Part shown: piece after piece, positions 20,526-29,417 of the stretch
Layout of the letters: the number at the start of each line of letters is the position of its first letter
Numbering within the stretch: position 1 is the stretch's first letter
Assembly (NCBI RefSeq): GCF_016786355.1
Contig: NZ_JADWYX010000023.1
Coordinates: 35,933 to 99,932 of the forward strand
Reading direction: 5' to 3'
Length of the DNA stretch: 64,000 nucleotides
From: Frankia sp. AgB1.9
Lineage (GTDB): Bacteria > Actinomycetota > Actinomycetes > Frankiales > Frankiaceae
The notes under the pieces: generated by a model
The model's input: the letters and a program-made list of their open reading frames with translations, nothing else
What the model was told of the DNA's origin: nothing
The model's database searches: none
Position numbers and translations under genes: made by a program

Positions 20526-20683
20526 TGGATCCGGACCTGACCACTTCTCGCCAAGTGGCGTGCAATTTGCAAGACTGTGGCGGGCGATGCACGGGGGTGT
20601 CGCCCCGGCCCTGGGCTGTGCGGTCTCGAGGCGGTCGTCTTGCTGATCACGGTGAGGGTTGCGGTGCCGGCCGGGGTGCCGCG

Positions 20684-23236
20684 ATGAGCACGCGGGTGCG
20701 GCGTTGGGCGGGGCCGGCGGCCTTGGTGGCTCTGGTGGTCGCCGGTGTGGCCGCCCTGGTGGCCGGGTCCGCGCAGGGAGTCGCGGCGCGGTCCGTGAGC
20801 CTGGACGACGTCTCCGCCTGGCTGTTGTCCCCGGCGGTCGGTGAGGCCGCGCTGGTCGACGGGAACAGCGGGGCGGTGGTCACGCACGTCGAGCTCGGCG
20901 TCGGCGCGCTGACGGGAACCCAGGCAGGGGCCGGCGAGTTCGTCGCGGACAGCGCCACCGGCAAGCTTCGCCGGATCGACGGGGCTACCTACCGGGTCTC
21001 CGCGCCCTCGACGTTCGGGAAGCCGGGCGAAGCACTGGGTGTCTACCCGGCCGGCCAGACGGTGTTCGCCGTCGATCAGCCGACCGGCCTGGTCAGCCTG
21101 CTGGACCCACGGACGCTGGCGGTGCGCCAGACCTACTCGCTGTCCGCGAAGGTGACCGCCGGCGGGATCGTCACCCAGGGGGCCGACGTGCTGTGGGCCG
21201 TCGGCGCGACCACGGGCGACCTCGAACGGGTGGACGGTTCGGGCACGACGATCGAGCGGCACGCCGTCGACCCGGCTCACACCACGCTGGTCACGGCCGC
21301 CGGCCTGCCGGTCGCGGTCGACCTGACCGCCCGCCAGGTGCTCAGGCTCGGCTCCCACGGGGTCACCGGGGCCGGGACCTGCGTGGACGTCGCCGCCACC
21401 GACTCCAGCGTCCACGTCGTCGGCTCGGCGGAGCGGCCTGTGGTGTACGCCGTCAGTGGGAGCCGTGGCGTCCTGCTGGTCAGCGACCTGGCGACCGGGC
21501 GTTGCGGCGACGCGGTCAACCTCGGGGTGGCTGGGCATCGGCTCGGGCAGCCGCGCGAGGCCGCGGGCCGAGTGTTCGTCCCCGACTACACCTCAGGCCA
21601 GGTGCTGGTCGTCGACGTGACCGCCGGGCGGGTGATCGCCGATCCGACGGTGATGCCGCCTTCGACGTCGTTCGAGCTGCAGGACGAGGGCACGGTCGTG
21701 TTCTACAACGATCCCGCGACGGCGAAGGCCGGGGTGATCTCGCTCGACGGGGCGATCCGTCCGATCGAGAAGTACAGCCCGGCCACGGTCGGCACCGCTC
21801 CCGGCGGTCCGGCAAGCCTCTCCGGCCACCTCCCGAGTGACGGAGCGGGTGGCACCCAGCCGCCGACCGGTGGCACCGGCTCGGGGCCAGGCGCCCAGCC
21901 CACCGCCGTGCCTACTCGCGCCGCCGGCACCCGGCCCGAGCGGCCGACGGCTCCGTTGACGACGATCCCGTCCGTGGACGTCGGACCCGTGGCCCCGAAC
22001 GCGCCGGACGAGGGCCAGACAGCGCCCACCGCCCCGACCACTACCGGCCCGCCGGCCGCCGGCGGGGCGCCGACCGTGCGGATCGCGGTCTCCGCGCCGC
22101 AGGCTCGGGTCGGCACGGCACTGACCATGCAGGCGGTGCTTGTCGCCGCCGACGGGACGGTCACGGCCGGCAAGCTCGCGCAGGTGTCGTGGTCGTTCGG
22201 CGACGGCGGCTCGGCGACGGGCACCCAGGTCGCGCACGCCTGGTCGGCGAGCGGCGTCTACACGGTGTCGGCCGCCGTCCGACTCGCCGACGGCACCTCG
22301 GCCGCGCCGGTCACCAGCGTCACGGTGGTCGCGCCCGACGCGCCGCCCGCGACGACGCCGCCCGTGACAACTCCGCCGGTGACACTTCCGCCCGTCACGA
22401 CGCCCCCGACTACGACGAAGCCCGAGTCCCCGTTGAGGGCCGTACTGTCGGCCGACAAGGGCAGCTGTACCCAGGAGAGCGCGAACGTCACGGTCGACGC
22501 CTCCGGATCGACGGGCGGCTCCGGGCCCCTCACCTATGCGTTCGACTTCGGTGACGGGACGACAACCGGCGCGGCCTCGGCGGCGACCGTGGAGCACGGG
22601 TACTCGGACACTGGACCGTTCACGGTGACCGTGACGATCGCCGACGCGACCGGTGCCTCAGCGAAGGCGACCGCCACGGCTACGTTGCTGCACCTCGCCG
22701 CGAGCGCGACGTCGGTGACCGTCGGGCAGTCCGTGACGCTCACGGGCACCGGCGTCTGTGCCGGCGCAGGCCTCGACCTGAATTTCGGTGCCCAGTACGC
22801 CGGACCCTCCACCAGCGGGAACATCGGGCACAACATCCATGAGCCCAACCCCTACACGTCCACCTGGGGCACGGGGACGACCTCGATCTCCGCGCACTGG
22901 TCGGAGATCGATCCCTATGCGGGCTCGAACCTCGTCACGATCACCGTCACTGACCCGTCGCCCCCGCCACCGCTACAGGTCACCGCAAGCTCGACATCGA
23001 TCACTCTGGGCCAGTCCGTGACCCTTACGGCGACCGGTGGCGTCCACGGCAGCGACGGCATGTACTCGTGGTACATGGCCAATCCCAGCGGCGCCGGCAC
23101 CAGTCTGTGCGGCGCGACGGCAACCTGCACCGCCACGCCCGACGCCGCCGGCACCTGGAAATACTCGGTCCAGGTTTACGACAACGCGGGCAACCGCGCG
23201 GACTCCGACCCGCTCGCGGTAACCGTCAGCCCATAG
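20684..23236 (+). CDS. Secreted beta-propeller / PKD-domain protein
   Basis: An 850-residue extracytoplasmic protein. A signal peptide (RRWAGPAALVALVVAGVAALVAGSAQG) is followed by ~330 residues of short repeating strands typical of a YVTN-like beta-propeller (VYPAGQTVFAVDQPTGLVSLLD, VVYAVSGSRGVLLVSDLATG). After a Pro/Thr linker come two PKD-like Ig folds (VSWSFGDGGSATGTQVAHAW and YAFDFGDGTTTGAA), a TPPVTTPPVTLPP linker lying between them, then further Ig-like repeats with the ASxTSxTxGQSVTLT signature. No catalytic motif is visible; surface adhesion or structural roles are plausible. The ATG at 20684 places the signal peptide at the N-terminus. Confidence 0.75.
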   Translation: MSTRVRRWAGPAALVALVVAGVAALVAGSAQGVAARSVSLDDVSAWLLSPAVGEAALVDGNSGAVVTHVELGVGALTGTQAGAGEFVADSATGKLRRIDGATYRVSAPSTFGKPGEALGVYPAGQTVFAVDQPTGLVSLLDPRTLAVRQTYSLSAKVTAGGIVTQGADVLWAVGATTGDLERVDGSGTTIERHAVDPAHTTLVTAAGLPVAVDLTARQVLRLGSHGVTGAGTCVDVAATDSSVHVVGSAERPVVYAVSGSRGVLLVSDLATGRCGDAVNLGVAGHRLGQPREAAGRVFVPDYTSGQVLVVDVTAGRVIADPTVMPPSTSFELQDEGTVVFYNDPATAKAGVISLDGAIRPIEKYSPATVGTAPGGPASLSGHLPSDGAGGTQPPTGGTGSGPGAQPTAVPTRAAGTRPERPTAPLTTIPSVDVGPVAPNAPDEGQTAPTAPTTTGPPAAGGAPTVRIAVSAPQARVGTALTMQAVLVAADGTVTAGKLAQVSWSFGDGGSATGTQVAHAWSASGVYTVSAAVRLADGTSAAPVTSVTVVAPDAPPATTPPVTTPPVTLPPVTTPPTTTKPESPLRAVLSADKGSCTQESANVTVDASGSTGGSGPLTYAFDFGDGTTTGAASAATVEHGYSDTGPFTVTVTIADATGASAKATATATLLHLAASATSVTVGQSVTLTGTGVCAGAGLDLNFGAQYAGPSTSGNIGHNIHEPNPYTSTWGTGTTSISAHWSEIDPYAGSNLVTITVTDPSPPPPLQVTASSTSITLGQSVTLTATGGVHGSDGMYSWYMANPSGAGTSLCGATATCTATPDAAGTWKYSVQVYDNAGNRADSDPLAVTVSP

Positions 23237-23254
23237 CGGGGCCCTGGCTATGGG
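23230..23254 (+). terminator. Hairpin overlapping the stop of the PKD gene
   Basis: CCCATAGC (23230-23237) and GCTATGGG (23247-23254) form an 8-bp stem that includes the stop codon. Two copies of the palindrome CCTCGCGAGG follow within the next 50 bases, at the end of the convergent methyltransferase gene. Confidence 0.5.
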
Positions 23255-23283
23255 CTGGCCTGGTCAGGTCCTCGCGAGGAGGG

Positions 23284-24093
23284 TCAGGACCTCGCGAGGA
23301 CCTCGCCGTGCGGGATCGTGATCGCCGCCGCCGGGGTGGCCGCCCAGTCCCGCCACGCCCGGGAGATCCGCTCCAGGTCCTCCTGGCTGGCCAGGCCGCG
23401 TGCCAGCGCCTGGCCGGCCATGTCGGAGCGCAGGATTCGTTCGGCCCACATCTCGCCCCACCAGCGCCGGTCGGCGTCGGACTCGTAGAGCCAGTGACCT
23501 GTGGTCGCCGTGACGTCGGTGAAGCCCGCCTCCCGCGCCCAGCCGGCGAGGTGCCGTCCCGCGTCGGGTTCCCCGCCGTTGGCCCGGGCCGCGCGCAGGT
23601 ACAGGTCCAGCCACTCGTCCAGCTCGGGCGGACGCGGCGTCCAGTCGAAATCGCTGTAGCTGCTGTCCCGGACGGCGACCACGCCGCCCGGCCGGCAGAC
23701 CCGGCGCATCTCACGCAGCGCCAGCACCGGGTCGGCCACGTGCTGGAGGACCTGGTGGGCGTGCACGACGTCGAACGAGTCGTCCGGGAACCGCAGAGCG
23801 TGCACGTCCGCGACCGCGAAGGTGATGTTGCGCGCGCCGCGTCGGGCCGCCTCCGCCCTGGGGAGGTCGAGCACGGACTCGCTGACCTCGACCGCCGTCA
23901 CCTGGCCCGGTGCCACGCGTTCGGCCAGGTCGGCGGTGATCGTGCCAGGCCCGGCGCCCACGTCGAGCACGGTCATCCCGGGCCGCAACGCCGGCAGCAG
24001 GTACGCGGCCGAGTTCTCGGCCGTCCGCCAGCGGTGCGAGCGCAGCACCGACTCGTGGTGGCCGTGCGTGTAGGTGTTGGACGGAGTCGTCAT
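23284..24093 (-). CDS. Class I SAM-dependent methyltransferase (UbiE-like)
   Basis: A 269-residue Methyltransf_11-type enzyme. Motif I is TVLDVGAGPGTI (about residue 40-51), an acidic ribose-binding residue follows in VTAVEVSES, and motif IV-like DSFDVVHAHQVLQHVADP and RVCRPGGVVAVRD complete the fold. The C-terminal ~90 residues (WYESDADRRWWGEMWAERI-like region) are typical of actinobacterial small-molecule methyltransferases of unknown substrate. It is divergent from the epoxide hydrolase across a 180-base gap holding a palindrome. Confidence 0.85.
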   Translation of the reverse strand: MTTPSNTYTHGHHESVLRSHRWRTAENSAAYLLPALRPGMTVLDVGAGPGTITADLAERVAPGQVTAVEVSESVLDLPRAEAARRGARNITFAVADVHALRFPDDSFDVVHAHQVLQHVADPVLALREMRRVCRPGGVVAVRDSSYSDFDWTPRPPELDEWLDLYLRAARANGGEPDAGRHLAGWAREAGFTDVTATTGHWLYESDADRRWWGEMWAERILRSDMAGQALARGLASQEDLERISRAWRDWAATPAAAITIPHGEVLARS

Positions 24094-24159
24094 CTGGTCC
24101 GCCTTCCGGTGCCGATCGAGCTGTCCAGTGACGACTGTATCCCATATGTCAATACTGTC

Positions 24160-24176
24160 GTCTCAATATATGAGAC
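24160..24176. promoter_or_regulatory. Palindrome in the divergent methyltransferase/epoxide hydrolase promoter region
   Basis: GTCTCA-ATATA-TGAGAC is a perfect 6-5-6 palindrome in an AT-rich patch between two divergent genes. It looks like an operator for an unlinked regulator, since no regulator gene is adjacent. TACGGT at 24264-24269 is a probable -10 for the leaderless plus-strand gene. Confidence 0.4.
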
Positions 24177-24276
24177 GGAGTCGATTGTCGGGGCACTGCC
24201 GCGTCGCCGGTCCCGAGCTTGGGTCGTCGCCGCTTTAGGTCAGGATCCGGCCGGAATCGGCCCTACGGTTCTGGGC

Positions 24277-25419
24277 ATGACGACGTTGCCCGACCTGCGG
24301 CCGTTTCGCATCGACGTCCCGCGGCGCGACCTTGACGATCTCCGCGTGCGCCTCTCCGCCGCCCGCTGGCCGTCCGAGGTGACCGGTGCCGGAACCGACT
24401 ACGGCATGCCGCTCGGGGTGGTACAGAGGCTGGCCAACCGCTGGAGTTCCGGTTACGACTGGCGGGCGCATGAGGCCCGGCTCAACGAGATTCCACAGTT
24501 CACGACGACCATCGACGGGCAGAACATCCACTTCCTGCACGTGCGGTCCGGTGAACCGGCAGCGTTGCCCCTCCTGCTCCTGCACGGCTGGCCAAGCTCT
24601 GTGGCGGAGTTCCTCGGGATGATCGGGCCACTGACCGACCCGCGCGGCCACGGCGGCGGCTCCGCGCCGGCCTTCGACGTCGTGGTGCCCTCGCTGCCCG
24701 GCTACGGTTTTTCCGGCCCTGTCACCGAGCCGGGGTGGGACAGCGCCCGGATGGCCCGTGCGTTCGCCACGCTGATGGAACGGCTGGGCTATCGACGGTG
24801 GGGCGCGGTCGGCGGCGACGCGGGCGCGCTGGTCGGGCGGGAGCTCGGCATTCTCGGGCCGGAGGGCCTGGTCGGGGTGCACCTTCTACAGATCTTCGCG
24901 TTTCCGTCCGGTGATCCGGCGGAGCTGGCCGCGTTGTCGGAGGCGGACCGGGCGAGTCTGTCCGGCAGTACAGCGGACTTCCAGAGCAAGGCCGGCTACC
25001 AGAAGATCCAGCAGACCCGGCCGCAGACCCTGGGGTACGGACTCACCGACTCGCCGATCGGCCAGCTGGCGTGGAACGCCGAACTGTGGACCGGCTGGGG
25101 TGACTACGCCGACTACCTGGACGTCGACACCTACCTCACTCACGTGAGCATTTACTGGTTCACCCGGACCGGTGTGTCGAGCGCGCGGCACTACTACGAG
25201 GACGCGCACTCCGGAGCCGGCTACCGCGAGCTGCCGAACAAGGTGCCGACCGCGGTCGCGGTGTTCCCCGAGGACTACCGGACCGTGCGGGCCTTCGCGG
25301 AGCGGGCGAACAACGTCGTCCGCTACCGGGAGTTCGATCGAGGCGGCCACTTCGCCTACACCACCGACCCGGACCTGGTCGTAGACGACCTTCGCCAGTT
25401 CTTCGCCGACCTCGGCTGA
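24277..25419 (+). CDS. Epoxide hydrolase (alpha/beta hydrolase with EHN domain)
   Basis: A 380-residue enzyme with the N-terminal epoxide-hydrolase domain (FRIDVPRRDLDDLRVRLSAARWP) followed by an alpha/beta-hydrolase fold: HGWPSSVAEFL (oxyanion hole), the nucleophilic Asp in VGGDAGALV near residue 180, and the catalytic His in GGHFAY near the C-terminus. It should open epoxides, or related substrates as in juvenile-hormone-type hydrolases, by a covalent Asp ester. ATG 24277 lies seven bases after TACGGT, so the mRNA is probably leaderless. Confidence 0.88.
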   Translation: MTTLPDLRPFRIDVPRRDLDDLRVRLSAARWPSEVTGAGTDYGMPLGVVQRLANRWSSGYDWRAHEARLNEIPQFTTTIDGQNIHFLHVRSGEPAALPLLLLHGWPSSVAEFLGMIGPLTDPRGHGGGSAPAFDVVVPSLPGYGFSGPVTEPGWDSARMARAFATLMERLGYRRWGAVGGDAGALVGRELGILGPEGLVGVHLLQIFAFPSGDPAELAALSEADRASLSGSTADFQSKAGYQKIQQTRPQTLGYGLTDSPIGQLAWNAELWTGWGDYADYLDVDTYLTHVSIYWFTRTGVSSARHYYEDAHSGAGYRELPNKVPTAVAVFPEDYRTVRAFAERANNVVRYREFDRGGHFAYTTDPDLVVDDLRQFFADLG

Positions 25420-25912
25420 ACATCGAGCCGCTCATGTCGGTCCGACCAGGCGGCTCCGCCGATCGGTGCTGCCGCGCTACGTGACGCCGACCTTGATCGC
25501 CGATTTGGCCCTTCCGTGGTCGCGATCGAAGCCGGATCACAACCACCAGAGGGCCAAACTGGCGATCACCACCGTCGAGACAGCGGCCGACCCGGCAGCC
25601 GCGCGCCCGACCGGCGCCTGGGCGGGACGGCTGGGCGCCAGGTCGGGATTGTGAGCTAGCCAACGCCGTGCGGGAAATTCCGTCCGGCGACGCGGGAATG
25701 CCCGATGTCGACCTTTGGACGCGCGTCGGCGAAATCCCTGGAAATCGGGCAGATGCGAATCGCCGACATTTTCGTCCGCGCGCGAACAGTTAGATTGGGT
25801 CAATGTTCGGCCCATCCTGTCTTCAGATCATTCCTACGGTTGGATTAGCGCTGCCTGGTTTCTTCCCATCCGCCCCCTTTGGTCGCAGGACGCCCGATGT
25901 GGAGTGCGTGCG
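25420..25912. other. Gap between the epoxide hydrolase and NodB genes
   Basis: About 490 bases without a gene. It holds one copy of the long inverted repeat (25493-25568) and then an AT-richer stretch (about 25670-25870) that should contain the deacetylase promoter. Confidence 0.5.
25493..25568. repeat. Dispersed long inverted repeat, copy 1
   Basis: Arms GATCGCCGATTTGGCCCT (25495-25512) and AGGGCCAAACTGGCGATC (25550-25567) with inner GTGGT...ACCAC pairing. The same arms occur at 26927-27002 and 35671-35743. It lies downstream of the epoxide hydrolase gene. Confidence 0.85.
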
Positions 25913-26902
25913 ATGAGCGGGCCGCGCGGAGGGCGGTGGGTGAGCGACCTGGCACCGAAGGAGGCTCGGGAGCGGGACGCGGGCAGGTCACGGCGTCGGC
26001 TGACGGCCTGGGCGCTGGTGGGGGCCGTCGGGCTGGCCTCGGCCGGCGTGGCCGAGGTCGCGGGGCCGGCACTGGCGGCCAAGCCACCGCCGGCCGTAGC
26101 GGCTCCGGCCGCCGCTCCGGTTGCGGTTCCTGCCCGGCCGGCTGCTGCTCCGGCCCCGGCCGCTGCTCCGGCTCCGGCCGCCGCTCCCGCTAAGGCTCCG
26201 ACTCCCGCTAAGGCTCCGACTCCGACTAAGGCTCCGGCTCCGGCTCCGGCTAAGGCTCCGGGGGGTGCTTCCGTGGCCGTCCGGCAGCGGCCCGCCTACA
26301 CCGTGCATCAGGTTCTTCCGAACGCGCCGGCCAACGCGATCGCGCTGACCTTCGACGATGGGCCGGACCCGACCTGGACGCCGCAGGTGCTCGCGCTGCT
26401 GCGGCAGTACGGCGTGCGGGCGACCTTCTGCATCGTGGGGCGACAGGCACGCGCCCACCCGGACCTCGTTCGGCGGATCGTCGCCGAGGGGCACGCGATC
26501 TGCAACCACAGCATGACCCACCCCCTGCCGTTCTCGCACCGGTCCGCGGCCGCGATCGACGGGGAGATCGGTGGCGCCCAGGCCGCGATCACCGCGGCCG
26601 CCGGCACCGCACCGACGCTGTTCCGCGCGCCGGGTGGCGACTGGTCGCCGCCCGTGTTCAGTGCCGAGGCCAGCCGGGGCCTGAAGCCGATCGCGTGGGA
26701 CATCGACCCCAGGGACTGGTCCCGCCCCGGAACGCAGAAGATCGTCGCCAGCCTGCTGGCGGCGAAGCCCGGGGACATCCTGCTCTGCCATGACGGCGAC
26801 GGGGAACACCCGGCCGGCGTGGACCGATCGGAGACGGTCCAGGCGTTGCAGACAGTCCTGCCGCAGCTGAAGAGCAGGGGCCTGACCTTCGTGACCCTCT
26901 GA
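25913..26902 (+). CDS. Secreted polysaccharide deacetylase (NodB homology domain)
   Basis: A 329-residue carbohydrate esterase family 4 protein. After a signal/anchor segment (RRRLTAWALVGAVGLASAGVAEVAGPALA) comes a repetitive Ala/Pro/Lys linker (APAKAPTPAKAPTPTKAP), probably cell-wall spanning, then the NodB domain: catalytic TFDDGPD, metal-binding HSMTH, RAPGGDW, WDIDPRDW and LLCHDGDG. It would remove acetyl groups from peptidoglycan or another extracellular polysaccharide. The ATG at 25913 puts the export signal at the N-terminus. An inverted repeat copy follows the gene. Confidence 0.88.
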   Translation: MSGPRGGRWVSDLAPKEARERDAGRSRRRLTAWALVGAVGLASAGVAEVAGPALAAKPPPAVAAPAAAPVAVPARPAAAPAPAAAPAPAAAPAKAPTPAKAPTPTKAPAPAPAKAPGGASVAVRQRPAYTVHQVLPNAPANAIALTFDDGPDPTWTPQVLALLRQYGVRATFCIVGRQARAHPDLVRRIVAEGHAICNHSMTHPLPFSHRSAAAIDGEIGGAQAAITAAAGTAPTLFRAPGGDWSPPVFSAEASRGLKPIAWDIDPRDWSRPGTQKIVASLLAAKPGDILLCHDGDGEHPAGVDRSETVQALQTVLPQLKSRGLTFVTL

Positions 26903-26926
26903 CGCCAGCGACGTCTGCCCGTCGTC

Positions 26927-27002
26927 TTGATCGCCGTTTTGGCCCTCGGGTGGCTACGAAACAGGCTGGGTCACGACCATCAGAGGGCCGAAACGGCGAT
27001 CA
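26927..27002. repeat. Dispersed long inverted repeat, copy 2
   Basis: Arms GATCGCCGTTTTGGCCCTC (26929-26947) and GAGGGCCGAAACGGCGATC (26983-27001), one mismatch. It stands between the ends of two convergent genes, where its stem could also stop transcription in both directions. Confidence 0.88.
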
Positions 27003-27043
27003 CGGGGATGCCGGAGCCGGGCGAACCTCGTCGCAGGCCACTC

Positions 27044-27376
27044 CTACGTCAGCAAGGTCTCGGACTGGGGGTCGTAGCAGATCAGACCCATCGATCTCGC
27101 GAGTTCGGCCGCGTAGGCGGCCACCTCGCCGGCCATACTCCACACGACGCAGAGGTAGAGGAAAGGCCCGGCCGGCTCGGGTGTGACCGACCACGGGCCG
27201 GTGTCCTCATCCGGCCACCGGCGGGACAGCGCCTCGACGTAGGCGATGATGCGTTCAGTCGGGGGTGCCTCGGCTTCCTCCTCGTCGTAGCGCTGGATCA
27301 TCTCGTCGAAGGCGAGCCCGGCGGCCGGATCGCCTGCCGGCCGCTCGCCTTCCCAGATCGCGAGGTCGAAGCTCAT
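27044..27376 (-). CDS. Small conserved protein of unknown function
   Basis: A 110-residue acidic protein starting at ATG 27376 (MSFDLAIWEGERPAGDPAAGLAFDEMIQRYDE) with no signal or membrane segment. The MSxDLAxWEGxxP opening is familiar from small actinobacterial proteins that often sit near toxins as possible immunity partners, but no toxin is next to it here, so this is only a suggestion. It is convergent with the NodB gene. Confidence 0.6.
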   Translation of the reverse strand: MSFDLAIWEGERPAGDPAAGLAFDEMIQRYDEEEAEAPPTERIIAYVEALSRRWPDEDTGPWSVTPEPAGPFLYLCVVWSMAGEVAAYAAELARSMGLICYDPQSETLLT

Positions 27377-27463
27377 GGCCGCAGTCTGCCGGCTGGGTGC
27401 GACATTTCGGGCGCCTGTGGAGCGCCAGGACTGAGCCGCTCGCAATGACCTGGGGTTTCACGC

Positions 27464-27765
27464 TCACCTCGGTGGTTCGAGTACGAGCAGCGGGATCTCG
27501 CGAGTGGTGTTCGCGCGATACTCGGGAAAATGCGGCCACGCCGCGTCGGCGGTCTCCCACAGCCTGGCCTTCTCGGCTCCGGCTGCCTCCCGGGCGACCA
27601 TCGACCTGATCGTGTCGCCGTCGCGGATCAGGACCAATGGGTTCGCGATCAGGTTGTGATGCCCTCCAGGGTCCCGGCCTCCCGGCCGCCGGTCGCCTCA
27701 TAGCGCGTGACTTGCTCGCGGACCGTGGGAAACGGGCTGGGAACATAGTCGTCTGGCTGCGTCAC
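27464..27765 (-). pseudogene. Deazaflavin-dependent nitroreductase, internal deletion and frameshift
   Basis: The first ~33 codons (from GTG 27765: TQPDDYVPSPFPTVREQV) match the N-terminus of the F420-dependent nitroreductase (DUF385/Ddn) family. From 27652 down to the TGA at 27464 another frame encodes the family C-terminus (HNLIANPLVLIRDGD, AAWPHFPEYRANTTREIPLL). The middle ~50 residues, including most of the flavin-binding core, are missing and the frames do not match. The gene is therefore a deletion derivative. It begins 11 bases after the SDR gene and was once its operon partner. Confidence 0.75.
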
Positions 27766-27776
27766 GGCGGTGGTCC

Positions 27777-28550
27777 CTAGAACTTCGGGCCGAGGAGGAA
27801 GCCACCGGTCGCGTCGATGAACTGGCCCGTGATCCACCGTGCGTCAGGCGAGGCGAGAAACGCGACGACGTCGGCGATGTCGGCCGGCTGGCCGAGCCGG
27901 TTGAATGCCGACCACGACGCCGCCAGCTCGTTCATTCGAGGATCGGCCAGAAAGAACGCGATGTCGGTCTCCACGATGCCCGGCTCGACGGAGTTGACCG
28001 TGATGTCGCGCGGTCCCAGCTCCAGGGCGAGTGTGCGCGTCAGGGCGTTGAGCGCGCCCTTGGTCATCGCGTAGGCGATGAGCATCGGCGTCGCCAGCCG
28101 GGCGGCGCCCGACGAGATGTTGATGACGCGGCCGCCTTCGCGCAGCCGGTCGAGGCCGTGCTGGAGGATGAAGAACGGCGCCTTGGCGTTCACCGCGAAG
28201 ACCTCGTCGAAGGTCTTGTCCTCGACATCGGTGACGGTGGCGTAGAGAGCGATGCCGGCGTTGTTGACGATGACGTCCACCGCTGGCGAGTCGGCGTGTT
28301 CCCGGATGCCGTCGTCGAAGGCCGACCACAGTGCTTCCGCGTCTCCCGCGTGGCCGAGGTGCGTCCGCAGCGCGAAGGCCCGGCCCCCGGCCGTGGTGAT
28401 GGTGTCGACCGTGTCCTTGGCGGCGGCCTCGTTGCTCCCGTAGTGCACCGCGACCAGGGCGCCCTCGCGGGCCAGTCGCAGGGCGACGGCCCGGCCGATC
28501 CCGCGGCTCGCTCCGGTCACCAGAGCTGTCTTGGCTGTCAACGTACCCAT
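27777..28550 (-). CDS. Short-chain dehydrogenase/reductase
   Basis: A 257-residue classical SDR: nucleotide-binding TGASRGIG (12-19), NNAGIA, the catalytic Ser in INISSGAA and the YxxxK pair in AYAMTKGAL, then VEPGIVETDI. It is expected to be an NADP(H)-dependent oxidoreductase of unknown substrate. Start ATG 28550 has GAGGGG upstream. It is divergent from a TetR regulator, with two palindromic operators between them, so it is very likely the regulator's target; the nitroreductase remnant downstream belonged to the same operon. Confidence 0.9.
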   Translation of the reverse strand: MGTLTAKTALVTGASRGIGRAVALRLAREGALVAVHYGSNEAAAKDTVDTITTAGGRAFALRTHLGHAGDAEALWSAFDDGIREHADSPAVDVIVNNAGIALYATVTDVEDKTFDEVFAVNAKAPFFILQHGLDRLREGGRVINISSGAARLATPMLIAYAMTKGALNALTRTLALELGPRDITVNSVEPGIVETDIAFFLADPRMNELAASWSAFNRLGQPADIADVVAFLASPDARWITGQFIDATGGFLLGPKF

Positions 28551-28567
28551 GCTCGGCCCCTCTTCTC

Positions 28568-28618
28568 TAGCGTCCGCTACAAAACCAACGTAGCAGGTTC
28601 TGTAGCGCCCGCTATAGT
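28568..28618. promoter_or_regulatory. Twin operators between the SDR and TetR genes
   Basis: Two near-identical palindromes, TAGCG-TC-CGCTA (28568-28579) and TAGCG-CC-CGCTA (28603-28614), lie 35 bp apart centre to centre. The second overlaps TATAGT (28613-28618), a good -10 box for the tetR gene starting at 28627. The arrangement fits autorepression and control of the divergent SDR operon. Confidence 0.7.
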
Positions 28619-28626
28619 CTGTTGGC

Positions 28627-29229
28627 ATGGACAGATCGCGCGGAGGACGGCCTCGGGAGTTCGACCGGGCCGCCGCCCTCGAACGGGCGGTCGCGCTGTT
28701 CTGGGAGCGGGGCTACGAGACGACCTCGATCGCCGACCTCACCGGCGGGATGAACATCGGCCCGCCGAGCCTGTATGCGGCCTTCGGCAGCAAGCGCGCG
28801 TTGTTCGACGAGGTCGTCGAGGCGTACTGCCAGCAGTACAGGGCCTTCATGGTGCAGGCGTTCACCGAGGAGCCGACGTTTCGGCGTGGCCTGGAACGGC
28901 TGCTGCGGGAGGCCGCCGCGGCCTATACCCAGCCGGACCGGCCGCCCGGCTGCCTCGTCGTCAGCGCGGCGGTCAACTGCGCCTCGGCCGAGGTGGCCGA
29001 GGCGCTCCAAGGGCTGCGCAACTCGGGAGTCGACCAGCTTGAGCGCCTTGCCGCCGCCGCGGTCCGCGCTGGCGAGCTACCCGCGGGCGTCGACGCGCGG
29101 GCCCTGGCCGTGTTCACCGGGGTGGTGCTTCAGGGGATGGCGCTGCGGGCCCGCGACGGAGCCGACCGGCGAGAGCTCGAGTCCACCGCGCTGATCGCGT
29201 TCGAGGCCTGGCCGTGGCCGGCGGTCTGA
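28627..29229 (+). CDS. TetR-family transcriptional regulator
   Basis: A 200-residue TetR protein. The N-terminal helix-turn-helix is complete (ALFWERGYETTSIADLTGGMNIGPPSLYAAFGSKRALFDEVV), and the C-terminal ligand domain has the RPPGCLVVSAAVNC feature common in regulators of oxidoreductase operons. It is divergent from the SDR. The message is probably leaderless, since TATAGT ends nine bases before the ATG. Confidence 0.92.
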   Translation: MDRSRGGRPREFDRAAALERAVALFWERGYETTSIADLTGGMNIGPPSLYAAFGSKRALFDEVVEAYCQQYRAFMVQAFTEEPTFRRGLERLLREAAAAYTQPDRPPGCLVVSAAVNCASAEVAEALQGLRNSGVDQLERLAAAAVRAGELPAGVDARALAVFTGVVLQGMALRARDGADRRELESTALIAFEAWPWPAV

Positions 29230-29417
29230 CCAGGACCGGACGATCACCGTGGTTTCCTCCGAGGGGATACCGGCAGAGCTTGTTGTGTGCCACGAAGTAG
29301 CCTCACCCAAAGCAGCCAAATGACTCCGGCGGCGGACCGCCGTCGATAGCGTTGGTTTGCCCCGTTGACCACCCGTCGGCCGCCAAACGGCGGCACTGGC
29401 CCCTGACTGGCGGAACG

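Noticed and set aside
20141..21538. An N-terminal extension of the membrane-protein frame (to 830 codons)
   Set aside because: It would overlap the PadR gene and the PKD gene; the GTG overlapping the PadR stop is the natural start.
23267..23306. Repeated CCTCGCGAGG palindromes as an operator
   Set aside because: They lie at convergent gene ends inside and next to the methyltransferase C-terminus, so they are more likely part of a terminator region or coding chance.
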